A stretch of 64,000 bases of DNA, from the NCBI GenBank assembly GCA_033807695.1, contig CM066300.1, positions 496,001-560,000 of the forward strand, in the 5' to 3' direction. Both the position numbers and the translations under genes were made by a program. The notes under the pieces were generated by a model. It was not told the origin of the DNA. It saw only the letters and a list, made by a program, of their open reading frames with translations, and made no database searches. This DNA is from Daedaleopsis sinensis (lineage: Eukaryota; Basidiomycota; Agaricomycetes; Polyporales; Polyporaceae). Each line of letters starts with the position of its first letter. The stretch's first letter is position 1. Below, in pieces: positions 23,728 to 35,605 of this stretch.

Positions 23728-24691
23728 GTATTTCATGTTTAGCATTACCTCATAGCTCTCATTCCTCTTCCCAAGAGCCCAGAAGATCAAGTGAGAGGAC
23801 CCCGATATATCTAGAGCAAGAACTAATCTCCTCGCGAATCTTTCACACGGCTGCGCGGGAGGAGGAGGGTTCGGATATATACGACTCGAAGACTACTCAG
23901 ACTCGTAGGCTCCGGGCTATGGCACAACAATGGACCGATAAGGAGGACTTTTCGGACAACTGTTGCATTCTGGACGATATCATCCCTTGCTTATTATTAG
24001 TATTACTATAAACACGCCACAGCTACGGTTGCCCGTCGTCACCATCAACATTACCATCGGTATGCATGGCGGAAGCACCCCGGTCCATGACGCACGCGCA
24101 CGCCAGAGAACACAACCCATAAAAGACAGATATGGGAGCAGCCACGGAATGGAGCCGGCGACTCCCCACTGCTGTGGACGCGTCGCGTGTATCGTGCTTG
24201 AAGCGCCCGTCTACCCAAAGCAGCTGTTCGCCGCGGAACTCCTCAGTAATCACATACCCCGTTAGGCTTGGCGGTTTGCAATGTGACTCGCATGTTAGGC
24301 CTGCCGCCTAATCCACGAAGAGAATTCGCTTTCCGATGTTCCGCGTAAGACCCCATCCCTCACATCTCCTCGACTCACCACCCGCTCGCTGATCGTGACC
24401 AGATGGTCCTCGTCCGTTGCAGCACCTCTAGCTTAGCTATCCTCATTGTAGACTTCTCCTGCACATATACGCTCAGCTTGAGTTTCTCTTTGAGCTTGTA
24501 CTCCTGCATATTCATATTCTTCTCCCGTTAAAGTTCACGGCCGTGACAGTTTCCCGAATTACGCGTACTAGTGTTGCCAGCTTAAGGGAGGTACACCGTC
24601 TACTATCCCCGACGGGGTACACAAGATGAAGGAAATGAGAAACGCTTCAGCAACCACAAGCAAACAGGTTACATACCTGAGCTTCTCGACG
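23728..24691. other. Intergenic stretch, nothing supported
   Basis: This is the 3' side of two convergent genes. Open frames here are short and show no domain. Confidence 0.5.
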
Positions 24692-26245
24692 TCATAGAGT
24701 GTTCCAAACGACTCGCATGACGCTCCGCTTGACACCTTGGCTCCTCTCCCATACTGTATGCACTCTACCAGACAACTTGCCGACAGCGCCGACGAACTCA
24801 TTCACCCCGCCTCCGACCCCGAAGTAGACAAGCTTCGCAGCGACGAGACACAAAGACGGTGCGCCCGGTGCTGTGAGAGTCTCGCTGCCGTCCCCGTCGG
24901 AAAACCTCAGCCGCGAGGCCGCGTGTTCCACGCGAGACGCCTCCGCATAATCGACATCCGCAAGCACGTCCGGACTGGCTGTCGCCCGTTTCAGGAGACC
25001 GACGAGCGCGGGCAAGCTCTCCGGGCGATATATCGTCTCGGAGGTGAGCACGATGTCGTATGGCCTGCCGGCCTGGCCGACGTCAAATGATGTCCATGCG
25101 CCCTTGAAGAGCTTGAGATGTATCCGAAATGTCTGCAGAGACTCTTGGAATGCTGCGACCAGTGCGGGGGTCAGGGGCAACTCGCCATGCTGCTTCGCAT
25201 CTGCTGGAGGCAGTGGAACCGAGTTCTCCTCTTCGTCGAGCGTGTTGGACTGCGTGGTTGTTCCGTGTGCTGAGCGGTACGGTAGGGATGCGGGTGACAT
25301 GTCTATGCGTGAAGAAATTCATGAGTTGCGTGTGGGATGAAAGTCGATTGAGTCTCAAATCGTGTCACTTGAGGGCCTTGCAAGATCCCATAACGGCAGC
25401 TTTCAGGTCTAGGATCCTACAAGGTCGTCACACGATGAACGCTAACAGCTGTCCGAGTGATGTAAAGACATATAGCATCGAGATGATAATACTCACACCA
25501 GGCAAGAATGATGTTTGGAAGAGTGACTAGTCGAAGAACCAGCCCGTTGTAGTCTTGCAGATGTATGTCGACATCTCCCGCTGTAGCTGGTTCTTCGGAG
25601 AACAACGAATGAAGGATATACAGAGAGGGCACTGCCGTCCCGCAGCCCAGCTACAAGTAAACTCAGACAAGGTCAGTATCAGCCAGATCTCCTCGCAAAC
25701 GTTAGAGTGGATGACACTTTATTCACTTACTTCCAGGATGCGCTTGCTCCGAATATCTCGGGCAAGATTGCTCCCGTATATCGAGTGCAATACTTCAACG
25801 AGGTCCAGGCTGCACTCCCATGTCTTCAGGCCGCCCTCGTATACTCCGGGCACAAGGTCCGATGGCGCGTCGATGAAGTCGATATCGGAGCGATCATTTT
25901 TAGTGTCGATAGCGTCATCAGAAATCAGCTGAAATCGCGCATCGAAGAGGTCTCTCCTCGAGAGACAGATCTCCTGTCCCGTCGCGTTCACGATGGATAG
26001 AGGGGAGAACGAGATGGCCGGGGGCAACGCTGCTAACTATCTCCTCTGAGTGAGCGAGTGAACAAGAGTGATAGAATAGGGAGATAACCAACGAGTTCAT
26101 CTATTGCTATTTCTGTTGAAGCATCCTCAGCTTCAACAGTGTTGGGAGGTCGCTCTTTTTCGCCGAGACCACCGCCAGTGCGTCCGAGGGAGTTTTCGAC
26201 AGTACTGTCTTCGAGGTCTTCGAGATCGAAATCAAACTTGAACAT
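24692..26245 (-). CDS. HPM1: Histidine protein methyltransferase (Hpm1/METTL18 family)
   Basis: Exons on the minus strand are 26089-26245, 25731-26032, 25497-25650 and 24692-25302, giving 407 residues. Hpm1 uses S-adenosylmethionine to methylate a histidine of ribosomal protein Rpl3. The N-terminus MFKFDFDLED fits the family. The SAM-binding motif I is ILELGCGTAVPSLYIL, split by an intron after ILE (residue ~153). A QDYN motif near 186, SFDVGQ and YDIVLTSETIYRPESL near 260-285 follow, and a C-terminal strand ends in VVW. Exon 2 has a tandem acceptor (TTAGCAG), so the protein may be one residue shorter. The third intron is 194 nt. The gene is divergent from the first GDT1 copy, with about 160 bp before the duplicated block starts. 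Confidence 0.9.
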
Positions 26246-26407
26246 GTCATTAATGAGTACTTCAGTCTTGAGAACCGTACGTGGTTGGAATGAACGAGGT
26301 TGTGCTTGCGATCAACTCTGGATCAACTTAGTGAGGGAGCTCCGTTGGATTGGATCGGTAGTCGCCGAGCAACCCGTTGGGATACTCGGTCACGTGCTCA
26401 GTGTTGG

Positions 26408-28776
26408 CGCCGGTACGTGTCTTGGGAGAATTGCCAAAAAGGGACTACCTCCTCCTCCCCCCCTCCTCCACCTCCTCCTTCTCCTCCTCCTCTTACAACA
26501 CCTCTCGTCTCTCCTTCACGCACACACTACATCCTAGAAGATCTGGTCTACCATTTTGCGGTCATACTTCACGAATAACAGCTAAAGGCCGAACATTTAA
26601 TGCCACAAGATGTTGCAGCCCCGGGGGACGAGGGGGCCTTCCACGCCCTCTGGCGGTCGTTCGCCATGATCATCGTCTCCGAGATCGGCGACAAGACGTT
26701 TCTCATCGCCGCCATCCTCGCCATGCGCCACCCGCGCCTCGTCGTGTTCGCCGGCGCGTTCTCCTCGCTCGTCGTCATGTCCGTCCTCTCCGCCGAGCTC
26801 GGCCATATCCTCCCGACCCTCATCCCCCGCAAGTGGACGCAGGTGTGCGCCGCCGGCCTCTTCCTTGTCTTCGGCGTGAAGATGCTCCAGGAGGGCCGCG
26901 AAATGAAGGCCGGGAACGAGAAGATCCAGGAGGAGATGAAGGAGGCCGAGGAGGACATTGAGGGCGACGAGGCCGCCCACGACGGTACCGGCGCGCACGG
27001 CGAGGAGATCATTCCTCTTGAGGCGGTCGAGGCGGGGCGCATGGGCGGGCACGTTCGCAGGCGGTCCAGCGGCGGGCGCCCCGCGTCCCCGCGGTCGAGC
27101 TCACCGCAGAAGGGCTTGAGCAGGTATGCCGAGTCGACGCGCAACTTCTTCAGCTACCTGCTTGGCCCCGTCTTCGTCCAGTCCTTCGTGCTCACCTTCC
27201 TCGGCGAGTGGGGCGACCGCAGCCAGATTTCGACCATCGCGCTCGCCGCGGCCGACGTGAGTGCCCCACTATAAATACGCTCTTCGCGCTCACGCGTGCC
27301 TGCGATAGAACGTGTACGTCGTCGCGGTCGGTACCGTTGTCGGCCATTCGTGTTGCACTGCGCTCGCCGTCATGGGCGGCCGGTACATCTCCACGAAAAT
27401 ATCCGTCAAGCATGGTGAGTGCCCCTTCCCTGCACCTCGCGCACCCCCGCGGGGCCCACTCAGCCGCGTTTGCAGTAACCCTCGCCGCCAGCGCGCTCTT
27501 CCTCATCTTTGGCGTCGTGTACCTGTACGAAGCGTTCCTGGACTCGGAAGCGGCTGCCGACTTCCACCCGGTGACGGTTGGGTGACCGCCGCTGGGCTGT
27601 GGCATACATACGTCAGTGTTTCTCGATAGATATAGACGGATTATACCCACCCATTGACTCGGGCGTGCGACGGTGCGGGCGTTCTCACATGCGCATCCAA
27701 CACCTGAAAATACCCTCCTCCTCCACCCGTTAGTTTCGTGTATCTTCGCAGTCACGTGATCACAGGTCGTCCGAAGTTCGAACTCTCCAGTTGCAGCTTC
27801 AAGGTGTCCGACACAAGTCCGACAGGATGCAACGTTGATATCTGTGTCGCCGTGCTCAGTGTTCGTGACAGACTGACATACAAGGGTCTTGAGTGGCAAG
27901 AGGAAGATGTGGCATCTCGAAACATCCGTGATCCTTCTTGAAGTCAATATTCGCATTATGCATCAACTCGGTAACCAGCAGGACATTGTCATCATGCGGA
28001 AAGGTATAAAGCTCTGTTCGTCGTGTTCTGCCACATATGGTCGGTCTACTTATGTCGCAAGCCTTAGCCTTCATCATCCCATCCTTCAACACCCCAACGT
28101 CTCACGCTCTTCACCGTGAACATTGACAATCAAACTCCAAGTCGGTGAACTCGAATGGAGATTCGCCTTCTCGTTTAGCTCCTATGGTCGTTGTCACCTC
28201 GAATCGAGTCCTTGCGGACGGCGAACGCACCGGGATGAAGTTTCCTCGAGTCTGGAGTTTGCAGTCTCAAACTGAGGTAAGCACCAATTTTTATGTAGTG
28301 ACTCTTTGCCGCTCGCTGAGTCGATGGGAGGAAGTCTGAGTGTCACTGCCGAACTCATACGGCAAAATCAGCGCTCTCAGAATTCCAAGGCTCAAAGTTT
28401 CGCCGTGCCGAGCCCCCCGAGTCAGCCACAGCTCACTCACCACCCTCAAAGCACGATAACGATACTCGTCACTTCGCTTCCAGCTCTTTACCGCTCCTCG
28501 CCGCCGACGCGCTGCACTACGCCTCTCTCGCCACGACGCGCACGACCTGACTACCAGACGTCAGCGCCACTGTGCGTGCTGGTGATGGTGCGGGGGTGTT
28601 CCATCTCCGTAGCGTGGGTGGACCAGCATCGTGCCAGTGAGAGAGCACACCGTGACCGGTGGTACGATGGCTCGCTGACCCCCACTGATTCCTTACCGCA
28701 TGCTTATTCAAGTAGCCTGTGTCCGAGGTTCTCGAGCTCGGTCGGGACGCCGGACGCCCTTGTCATTCCGCTAGCA
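26408..28776. repeat. 2.37 kb direct segmental duplication, copy 1
   Basis: Almost identical to 35799-38168. The shared sequence runs from CGCCGGTACGTGTCTTGGGAG to CTAGCA, with a handful of substitutions, a 4 bp difference in the CT-rich tract at the left and a 5 bp difference near the right end. It contains the complete GDT1-type gene plus ~1.2 kb of downstream DNA with no recognised gene. Confidence 0.95.
26600..27585 (+). CDS. GDT1: GDT1/TMEM165-family (UPF0016) cation transporter, copy 1
   Basis: Exons 26600-27256, 27309-27414 and 27476-27585 give 290 residues. The family's two signature repeats E-x-G-D-K/R-T/S are present: SEIGDKT at 27-33 and GEWGDRS at 202-208, each followed by hydrophobic helices; six membrane segments are expected. 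An acidic, Glu/Ala-rich loop (~105-150) and a basic Ser/Arg/Pro loop (~160-185) separate the halves. Family members move Ca2+ and Mn2+ in exchange for H+ into the Golgi for glycosylation. The ATG at 26600 is the first in frame after a CT-rich tract. A GT donor sits at the left edge of the duplication (26412) and TTGCAG lies just inside the ORF, so an upstream exon with a signal peptide, spliced after GCAG, is an alternative start. Confidence 0.9.
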
Positions 28777-31700
28777 TATTGCCCACCAGAGATAGACTCC
28801 GATGCGAAAGTCGTCAGAGAATACGAGAGCTCGGCAGATATGCACGAGTGTAGGGATAGTGTGAGCGCGTCGAGATCAATGTGGCCCCACTCGTCACTCG
28901 AGGATCTCCGTGAAGGTAGTCCTCTCTTCGTATGGCGTTCGGTGTATTCGGACACTGCACTGTTCTAACGCATGTACACGGTGGAGCGCGTCGAATCAGC
29001 GCGACCGCACTGATTTCCATGTCAAAGTTACAGGTATCAAGATTCTCACCCCGCCCCGGAGTCTGTGAAGAGCCCTGGAGTTTCGCATGACCTCACTGTC
29101 CTCTCGCATAAAACGTGGGGTGATTATACTGTACATCATACAACGCTCGAGGCGGCGGCCATCTTACTACTGTGAGATGCACACGGCACCGAGGGACTGA
29201 TGTACGCATGGGACTTGCTTCCGCAGGATCACAAGTACGTTGTCTACATGTATAGCATAACTTGAAATTATAACAATACAATGTCCCGCTATCCCACTAC
29301 TGTCCCCTGTATCCGTGTCAAGCCTACCTAATGTGTAAGAACCTGTCAACGCCGAGTTGCTAAGTGCGCCGCTGACACGACACCTCCTATGTTTACTTCT
29401 CGACATTTCTCACTGACATCTTACTTGACCAGGTCTAAGATCCGCTCGTATCCCCAAGAGGTCGTGGTACTCTTACTGAGAAGACTCCCTTCCACCGTCA
29501 TGATCGTGGCCGCAACGACTACATTAGCCGTGTAAGTACCGCTCCGCAAGTCCGTCAGGAATGAAACCACGCCGATGCTCGCAACACCCGGTTGCTGCGG
29601 CCCTACTACTACGAATCCGAGCAGTGTACTAATCCGAGATGACGGCCATGCCGACGATGTCCGGCCCGCTACCACACAGTCTCGAGCTGAAGCCTGAGAC
29701 AAAGGTACTATGTATCGAGAGCAGTGAGATGAGATATTGCACAAGTACAGTTATCGCACGTACCATACTACATCGACTCACATCAACTCTGCAAGTCAGC
29801 ACAGCCGTCCGGTTGCGCGTGAACGCGGCCACAAGTGGTAGTCAGCTAAACAAAGAAACTAGTGAGTGTTAGCGTGTGTTGAGCATCAGGACAGAGTATG
29901 CTATGTACCGTTTGCATAGCTGCAATCCAGTCACTGTCCCCGATGCATATCTGAGCACAAAGATATGTCAGCTGATGAACGGTGACAACTAGAGGGGAGC
30001 ATACCTGGCGACAGCAGTGCCGTTGATGCAAGGCAGGTAGAGAGGGCGAGTGGGGGAAGGGACGGTTGAGGAAAGGGATGCCGGTGTGGGTGCCGTTGAA
30101 CGGGGCAGAGTTCTTGGGGACTTTATATCCCAAGGGCCGGTCCGTGCGCACTGCTGACAACTAACCCTTGAACAGTGACCCCGTAAAATTTATTCTAGGG
30201 TCGTACGAGCATGGGACATGGGTGCCGAGACTTGGAGTCATCACACTGCCCGTGTGTACGCGATGGGCGGGAGCAAGCGAGTGGCTAAGCTGTTTCCGGT
30301 TCAGGCGGACCCAACGACACGGTCACAAATTCTACCGAACAGAATATAGACTAGTTTGGTTGCTATGATATCATTTCTCAGTTGCTCTAGTCCGTGCTGC
30401 ATGCTTATTTGAAGTAGCATCCGCCGGTCACTGACTTTCCTCACATAACTGAGTTCCGTTCTCAAGCTTCAGGTTGAAGCAGGACATGCTTCAAGTGTCT
30501 CTTGTGCCACTATGTCTCGGTCCGCCTCAGAAAGTCCGATTCACACCAGAATTTATCCGGTCAAGGGTCAAAGTGAGCCGAACTTCATTAATATCATCGC
30601 GACCGTACATCACATCCAGGGTCCGCTCCAAGTCGGGAGTGCCTCTCGCGATCATCCATTCTAGAATCTCCATGCCGCAGTGGTCCCTGCACGCGGAATC
30701 ATCCGTTTCCGTGACACTGCTCCGCTCTCATATCACCCGTTCCTTCACAAAGTATTGATTTGAACCAGAGGGCTGGTGGTACTTGTGCCCAGGAGCTCAG
30801 GCTGCTTGCATGGCTTGCGAGTCTGTCACGGTTGTGGTTATGCAGAGGTGGACGGGCAAATTGGAGGATAAGGCAGAGCTCTGAAGAGACTGGATACGGC
30901 ACAGTGGAACAAATCCCAACGCAATATCGGATGCGGACCGAATAGATTAAGGGCTTGGTCTGACGCGAAAGCCCACCGTCACGATCGCTTCTAAGTTGAA
31001 ACAGGGCGGCTCCAGAGTCCAGAGCTGCTCCGTACTACTACGGACGGAAACATACTGTATCCGCATTCAGTCCTTAATCCGCTGGACTGGTACTCTGGCA
31101 GCCAGTCTTCCGAGCTCAGCTTGGACGAGAGGACGAGTCTGTGGGTGTCAGCTTCTTAGTATTCAGCATAGCTACATGATTCAGATATTTACAGCCTGAG
31201 GTAGCAATACATGTAATAACACACAGGACTCGGACAGTGAACACGCTCGCGCTACGCAACTTATCTCATGATGTCGGATAATTCGAGCTAGTCGCTTGCG
31301 GGATTTGACTACTTCGGGGGTCGGGCCCAAGATCTGCAGCGAGAGACCCTGAGTTCGTCATGCTCACTTTGACGTTGAAACAGGCTAGTTCCATATGCGC
31401 ACGCAAATGCTCTGGGTCAGCGACCGCTCACCTCTACTATACCGTACGTCGTTACACTCTCCCCTGTGCAACATGCTAGTTCGACCTAGTACCGGAGTCT
31501 GAACGAAGACGCAAGCCCAGCAGCCAAGTTGGGCTTGCGACTTCATTCCGGTAGGTCGCCGTCGCCGCATGCACACGAACCCTGCACTCGGTTAGTTCCC
31601 TCAAGCGTTGCGGCAGACGGATCCATTTGTTAGCGAGAGACCCTGAGTGCTCGCCACACTCAGTTCGAAACAGGTCTGGTCCGCAAGCAGAAATGCTCCG

Positions 31701-31852
31701 CCCGTAGGCGGGGCAAGTCCTTGCCAGTGGTCAGCGACTTCGACTCGTCGGTACCATCTTCCCACTTTTCACTCACCTCCACTCACCTCCAGTACGTCGA
31801 CGCCCTCCATTCTGCCGCTCTCGCATTGACATTCTCCCTCACCGTGCAGACG
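28777..31852. other. Gene-poor stretch between the duplication and the 31.9 kb gene
   Basis: No supported gene. A minus-strand TATA-like ATATAAAG near 30125 and scattered splice-like signals over 29400-30160 could mark an eroded minus-strand gene, but no continuous reading with a domain emerges. From 30993 to 31682 the DNA contains three degenerate copies of a short block around GAAACAGG. Confidence 0.45.
31337..31682. repeat. Degenerate ~290 bp tandem repeat upstream of the 31.9 kb gene
   Basis: AGCGAGAGACCCTGAG occurs at about 31338 and 31632, each followed ~25-35 bp later by GTT(C)GAAACAGG and then by AATGCTC and GGTCAGCGAC. A third partial GTTGAAACAGG copy lies at ~30995. The copies differ by many substitutions and small indels. 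Confidence 0.6.
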
Positions 31853-32584
31853 ATGGCACGACCTACCGGGACGACCGCGAAAGCCAAAGGCTCCCCGCGA
31901 CGGGAGATCGCGAGGCGCAGCCAGCTGCGCATGCGGATGAACACCGCACTCGGTGAGCCCTCTCGCATCCTCTGCGCGGCGCTCGGGCGGAGCTGACATC
32001 CCAGGCCTTCAGCCGCGCTCTCCGGAGTGCCCGACGCGACGATGCGCTGGACACTCGAGACGTACGTCGCAGACGTCGTCCTCCGCTGCGGCGTCGAGCT
32101 CGTCGGATTCCCACCCACGTACACGTTCGGGAACCTCAGCGTCCACGCGACGGGGCTCCGGCGTATCAACCACCTCCTCGCGCGCTGGGAGAGCCGGGCG
32201 ATGCACTTCGTGCGCGTGTCCGACGACAGGCAGCGGGCGGTCGCCGCGAACCCGCTCCTGGCCGCCCCGAGTCCGCTGCTCGCCGAAAAGCAGTCGACCG
32301 GCGGCCGTCCGGACATCAAGCGGCGTCGACGGAGGCCGGTGACGAACCCGAAGGGTCTGCCCGGACGGTACAAGCGGAACGGGCCAAAGTCGGCGCCGTT
32401 CGTCAGTGCAGAGGTCGAGGCGGCGGTCGAGGCGGAGACGGAGAAGGAGCGGGCGGAGGATCCACTCGCGGAGCTCAGTGGGGATGAGGACTATCAGCGG
32501 TTTGTGCGTCGCGCTGAGAGGAGGCGGCGACAGGTCCGGAGCATCGTGTCAAACCCGGTTGAGGGATGGTTCTTGTTGTCGTAG
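31853..32584 (+). CDS. Small basic protein of unknown function
   Basis: Exons 31853-31952 and 32013-32584 give 223 residues; donor GTGAGC, acceptor TTCAG, 60 nt intron. The N-terminus is strongly basic (PRREIARRSQLRMRM), the middle holds WTLETYVADVVLRCGVELVG and GNLSVHATGLRRINHLL, and the rest has KRRRRR and RRAERRRRQ clusters suggesting a nuclear or nucleic-acid-binding protein. The VELVGFPPTYTFGNLS stretch reminds me of a block found in many lineage-expanded, often transposon-associated agaricomycete hypothetical proteins (compare their GVELVGWP...FGNLS), but I cannot name the family. A CT-rich leader with two copies of CACTCACCTCCA precedes the ATG. Confidence 0.65.
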
Positions 32585-33544
32585 AGTACTTACATTGTCG
32601 CTCAAAAGTATCGGGCAGCGTCGTCGTCGTGCACGCAGTCGGGTCTCGCCCGGAAGGCGGGCCACCCAGTCGTGCACTGTCTCAGAGCTCACGCACGGTA
32701 CGCAGACAGCAATGACGTACGTGCCCGTGGACGTCGTCGTTTGTGGCGGAAACGAACGGGTTTCCATCGCGTCACATCTGCGGAGGATCTAGGGCCAGGT
32801 AGAATATCAATCAGCCAGCAAATACAAACAAACGCGGCCGCGTCGCGATCGTCTTACCCGGTACCGTCCCCTCGCAGACTGGGATCTGCAGCGCAGGAGC
32901 ACACAATGCTGCTGAGCTGCACATCCCAGTCAGCGGGTGACTCGCAATGTGCGGCGGCGCGAACGTTCTGCAGAGCACAGCACATGCGGCAGCGCAGGGG
33001 GGCAGCGGGCTTGGGGATAGTCCCGGCCGAATCCGAGTCGTCGGAGATCGACTCGAGATCTGGGGAGGTTAATGAGCTCAATCAGACACTGCTTTCGTGT
33101 CGTACGAGCGCGCACCTTCCGCTTCCCTTCTCTACTCTTCCCCCCATCCACGACAGCTGTCGCCCTTCCCTTCCCTCCCACCTTTGTCCTCGCCGCCGCT
33201 GTGCGCCACGCTCCGTGAACCGTATGTCGTCTACACCGACGGACACGGTACTCGACTCTCACTGGCGCGTCTCGCAGGTCCCGACACGCGCGAACACGGT
33301 ACAAGTCCGCTATGCACGCCAGCGACGTCCTTGGTGAGTCACGGTCTCGCACTCCGGGATCGTAGAACGTACGCGTTCCGGCACGCTCTGGCGCACTCGG
33401 CGCGTTCTGGGGATGTCGCAGAGCGTGTCGAGTGCGCCGGGCACATTCGAGCCGTCTGTGCGAAGGGGCGCACGAGATGGCCTCGGACTCACCTGTTCGG
33501 GAGGCCCCACGTCCACGAGCACGCGGTGGACGTACAGTCGTGCC

Positions 33545-33592
33545 CGATGCACAGAGCGCGTCACACGGCGATGCACAGAGCGCGTCACACGG
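33545..33592. repeat. Two perfect tandem copies of a 24 bp unit
   Basis: CGATGCACAGAGCGCG followed by TCACACGG is present twice without mismatch. The length is a multiple of three and keeps the minus-strand reading (RVTRSVHR twice) open in the candidate exon that ends at 33493. Confidence 0.9.
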
Positions 33593-33930
33593 CTGCGGCC
33601 GTCTGCTTGAGGATCCCCGCCGGCCTGGAGCACGATCTCGACGCGTGGTGGCGGCGCAGGGAACGGGGGGAATGTGAGCCAGACGTTGGCTCCGCTGTCG
33701 GTCGGCGAGGCGGGTGCAGCGGTAGGGCCCGACGCGTCTGTGGTGCCACTCGCGGTCAAGCATCACGCAGCTCCGTACGGAGTCGCTTCCCGGGGGATGC
33801 GAATGTGCACGCCCAATAGACGGCGTGGTGCTCGAGCTCGAGCGTGGAGTGTACTTACCTGATGTGAGAGGCAGAGTCAGTACGAGCGTCCGGCGCACGG
33901 TATGACGTTCACCACGCCGCCAAACCCGGA

Positions 33931-33975
33931 GCGCTCTGATGCTCTCTGCAGATCATGCAGAGCGCGTCAGAGCGC
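33931..33975. repeat. 45 bp near-perfect inverted repeat (hairpin)
   Basis: Arms 33931-33950 and 33956-33975 (20 bases each, about three mismatches) flank a 5-base loop GATCA. The arms begin and end with GCGCTCTGA / TCAGAGCGC. Confidence 0.85.
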
Positions 33976-35358
33976 AAGGAGTTCCGCGAGCAGTGCCCGA
34001 GAGGGACTCGCATGCTCGTTTGAGTGGGCAAGCACGCTCGGGACGGTCGCCGACGTACCTGGGGGGCACGGCGCATGCTGCGTTGTGCGCACGCCGCAAG
34101 CGGGGCCCGCGGTCGTCGCCGTCCCGGATGGCCCGAAGGCGGGAGGCTACAGCGTCTGAGGACGCTGCCTCGTCCAAGACGAGCGCGTGCGACGGCGGAT
34201 CGCATTCTGGACAGCCCGGAGGTCAGTTCGCAGCTTTCTGTACGGCATGTGCGAATAACTGACCTTGATCGTTGGCAGAGGACGCCGCGAGCGAGGACGT
34301 CCGGGTGGCGCCGTACGGTACGCCGTTCGGGGAGTCGAGCGGACGGTACCGAGAGGTGCTTGGGGCTTGCAGGTGGCCGGGCTGGTGAGTAGTCTGCGTT
34401 CTGGACCGCTCACGGCGGCCTCACTCAAGGGCGGCATGATAGCGTTCCGGAGGGCAAGAGATTCGCGCTGTACGTGTCAGAATCCCGAAGGGAGGAGCAG
34501 CGGGGTGGATAGAAACGGAACGGGAGACTTACCAGTACGTGTGCACAGTTGTGTTCTAGCAAACTCAGCGAGCTGAGCCTACCTCGTCAGATCGAGTGCG
34601 ATGCGAGCGCGGAAGGCGGGCGGGCGGTCGGAGGACGGTGGTGGTGGTCGAAAGGCAAGGAGGAGGAGGCGTAGGCGCCCGCGAGCCGTTTGTGTTAGTG
34701 GAATCTGGCAACGTCAGCGGTACGTGAGCGCATTTGTTTCGGGCGAGCTGCAGAGCGACGCTGTGTACGCGCACAAAGATGCGTACCGCTGCGTGACTGG
34801 CCAAGAACGGCGGAGGAGAGAGCGGGAGAGGTGGTCGGAGGATAAGAGGGACGCAGGGTAAGCGCCCGTGCGTCGCGCTTGAAATCTCGGCGTGCGGAGG
34901 CGAGTCGCCGTGCCCGTACGTGCTCGCATTCGACTCGGAAGACGGGGCTCACCTGTCAGTGTCCGACGCAGCCGTTTCGTCGCAGGTCCGGAGGGGAGGA
35001 TGGCGGTAGTCGGCGGAGTCGGACGCGGCTTGGATGCGCGCAAGTTGTGCGTGGAACTTCAGCGTGCGGCGACTAGTGAGTGCTCACATTCGGGGGGCAT
35101 GCAGGCGCAAGTCGCTGCCGTTTTCGAGAGGAGGATGGTGGTGGACGGAAAAGGACGTAGGGTAGGCGCCCGTGCGTCGTCTGCAGAACCTGCGTTTCTG
35201 GCGGGTGCTGGTCAGTAGCACAGAGACTCTGTACGTGTAGAAGACAAGCGAATGCTCACCTGGAGCTGCTCTATGCGCTGCACCTTCCTTTCTCCCCCTG
35301 CGCTGCACACCCTCTGTATAAACACAGACCCTCGGATCGGTATACGCACCTTTATATT

Positions 35359-35426
35359 AGGTATATACGCCCCTCGGACAGGTATATTAGGTATATACGC
35401 CCCTCGGACAGGTATATTAGGTATAT
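35359..35426. repeat. 30 bp tandem repeat, 2.3 copies
   Basis: Unit AGGTATATACGCCCCT followed by CGGACAGGTATATT repeats at 35359 and 35389, with a partial third copy. On the minus strand it encodes the ten-residue repeat GAYIPNIPVR in an open frame that continues to the donor at 35259. Confidence 0.9.
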
Positions 35427-35561
35427 ATGCACCGTCTTTTGGATTCCAGACGGTACATTTGCGTGCGCGAGACGGCCCGGCGGAGCGTCCGATCCAAGTC
35501 CGCGAGTCTGTGCGAGGGGACGCGACGGGCGCCAACGTCGGGAGAGCTGAGCGAGCTGAGC

Positions 35562-35605
35562 GCGTCGTGTTCGCGACTTGAGAGCGTCGTGTTCGCGACT
35601 TGAGA
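35562..35605. repeat. 22 bp tandem repeat, two copies
   Basis: GCGTCGTGTTCGCGACTTGA plus GA occurs twice in succession. The 22 bp period shifts frame, so it argues against this part being coding. Confidence 0.85.

Noticed and set aside
26139..26537. Open frame antisense to the HPM1 start and running into the duplication
   Set aside because: Overlaps the coding start of HPM1; kept only as a possible first exon of GDT1 copy 1, with no sign of a signal peptide.
27192..27956. 254-codon minus-strand frame in both duplicated blocks
   Set aside because: Shadow of GDT1 exons 2-3; no domain, and it crosses introns of the real gene.
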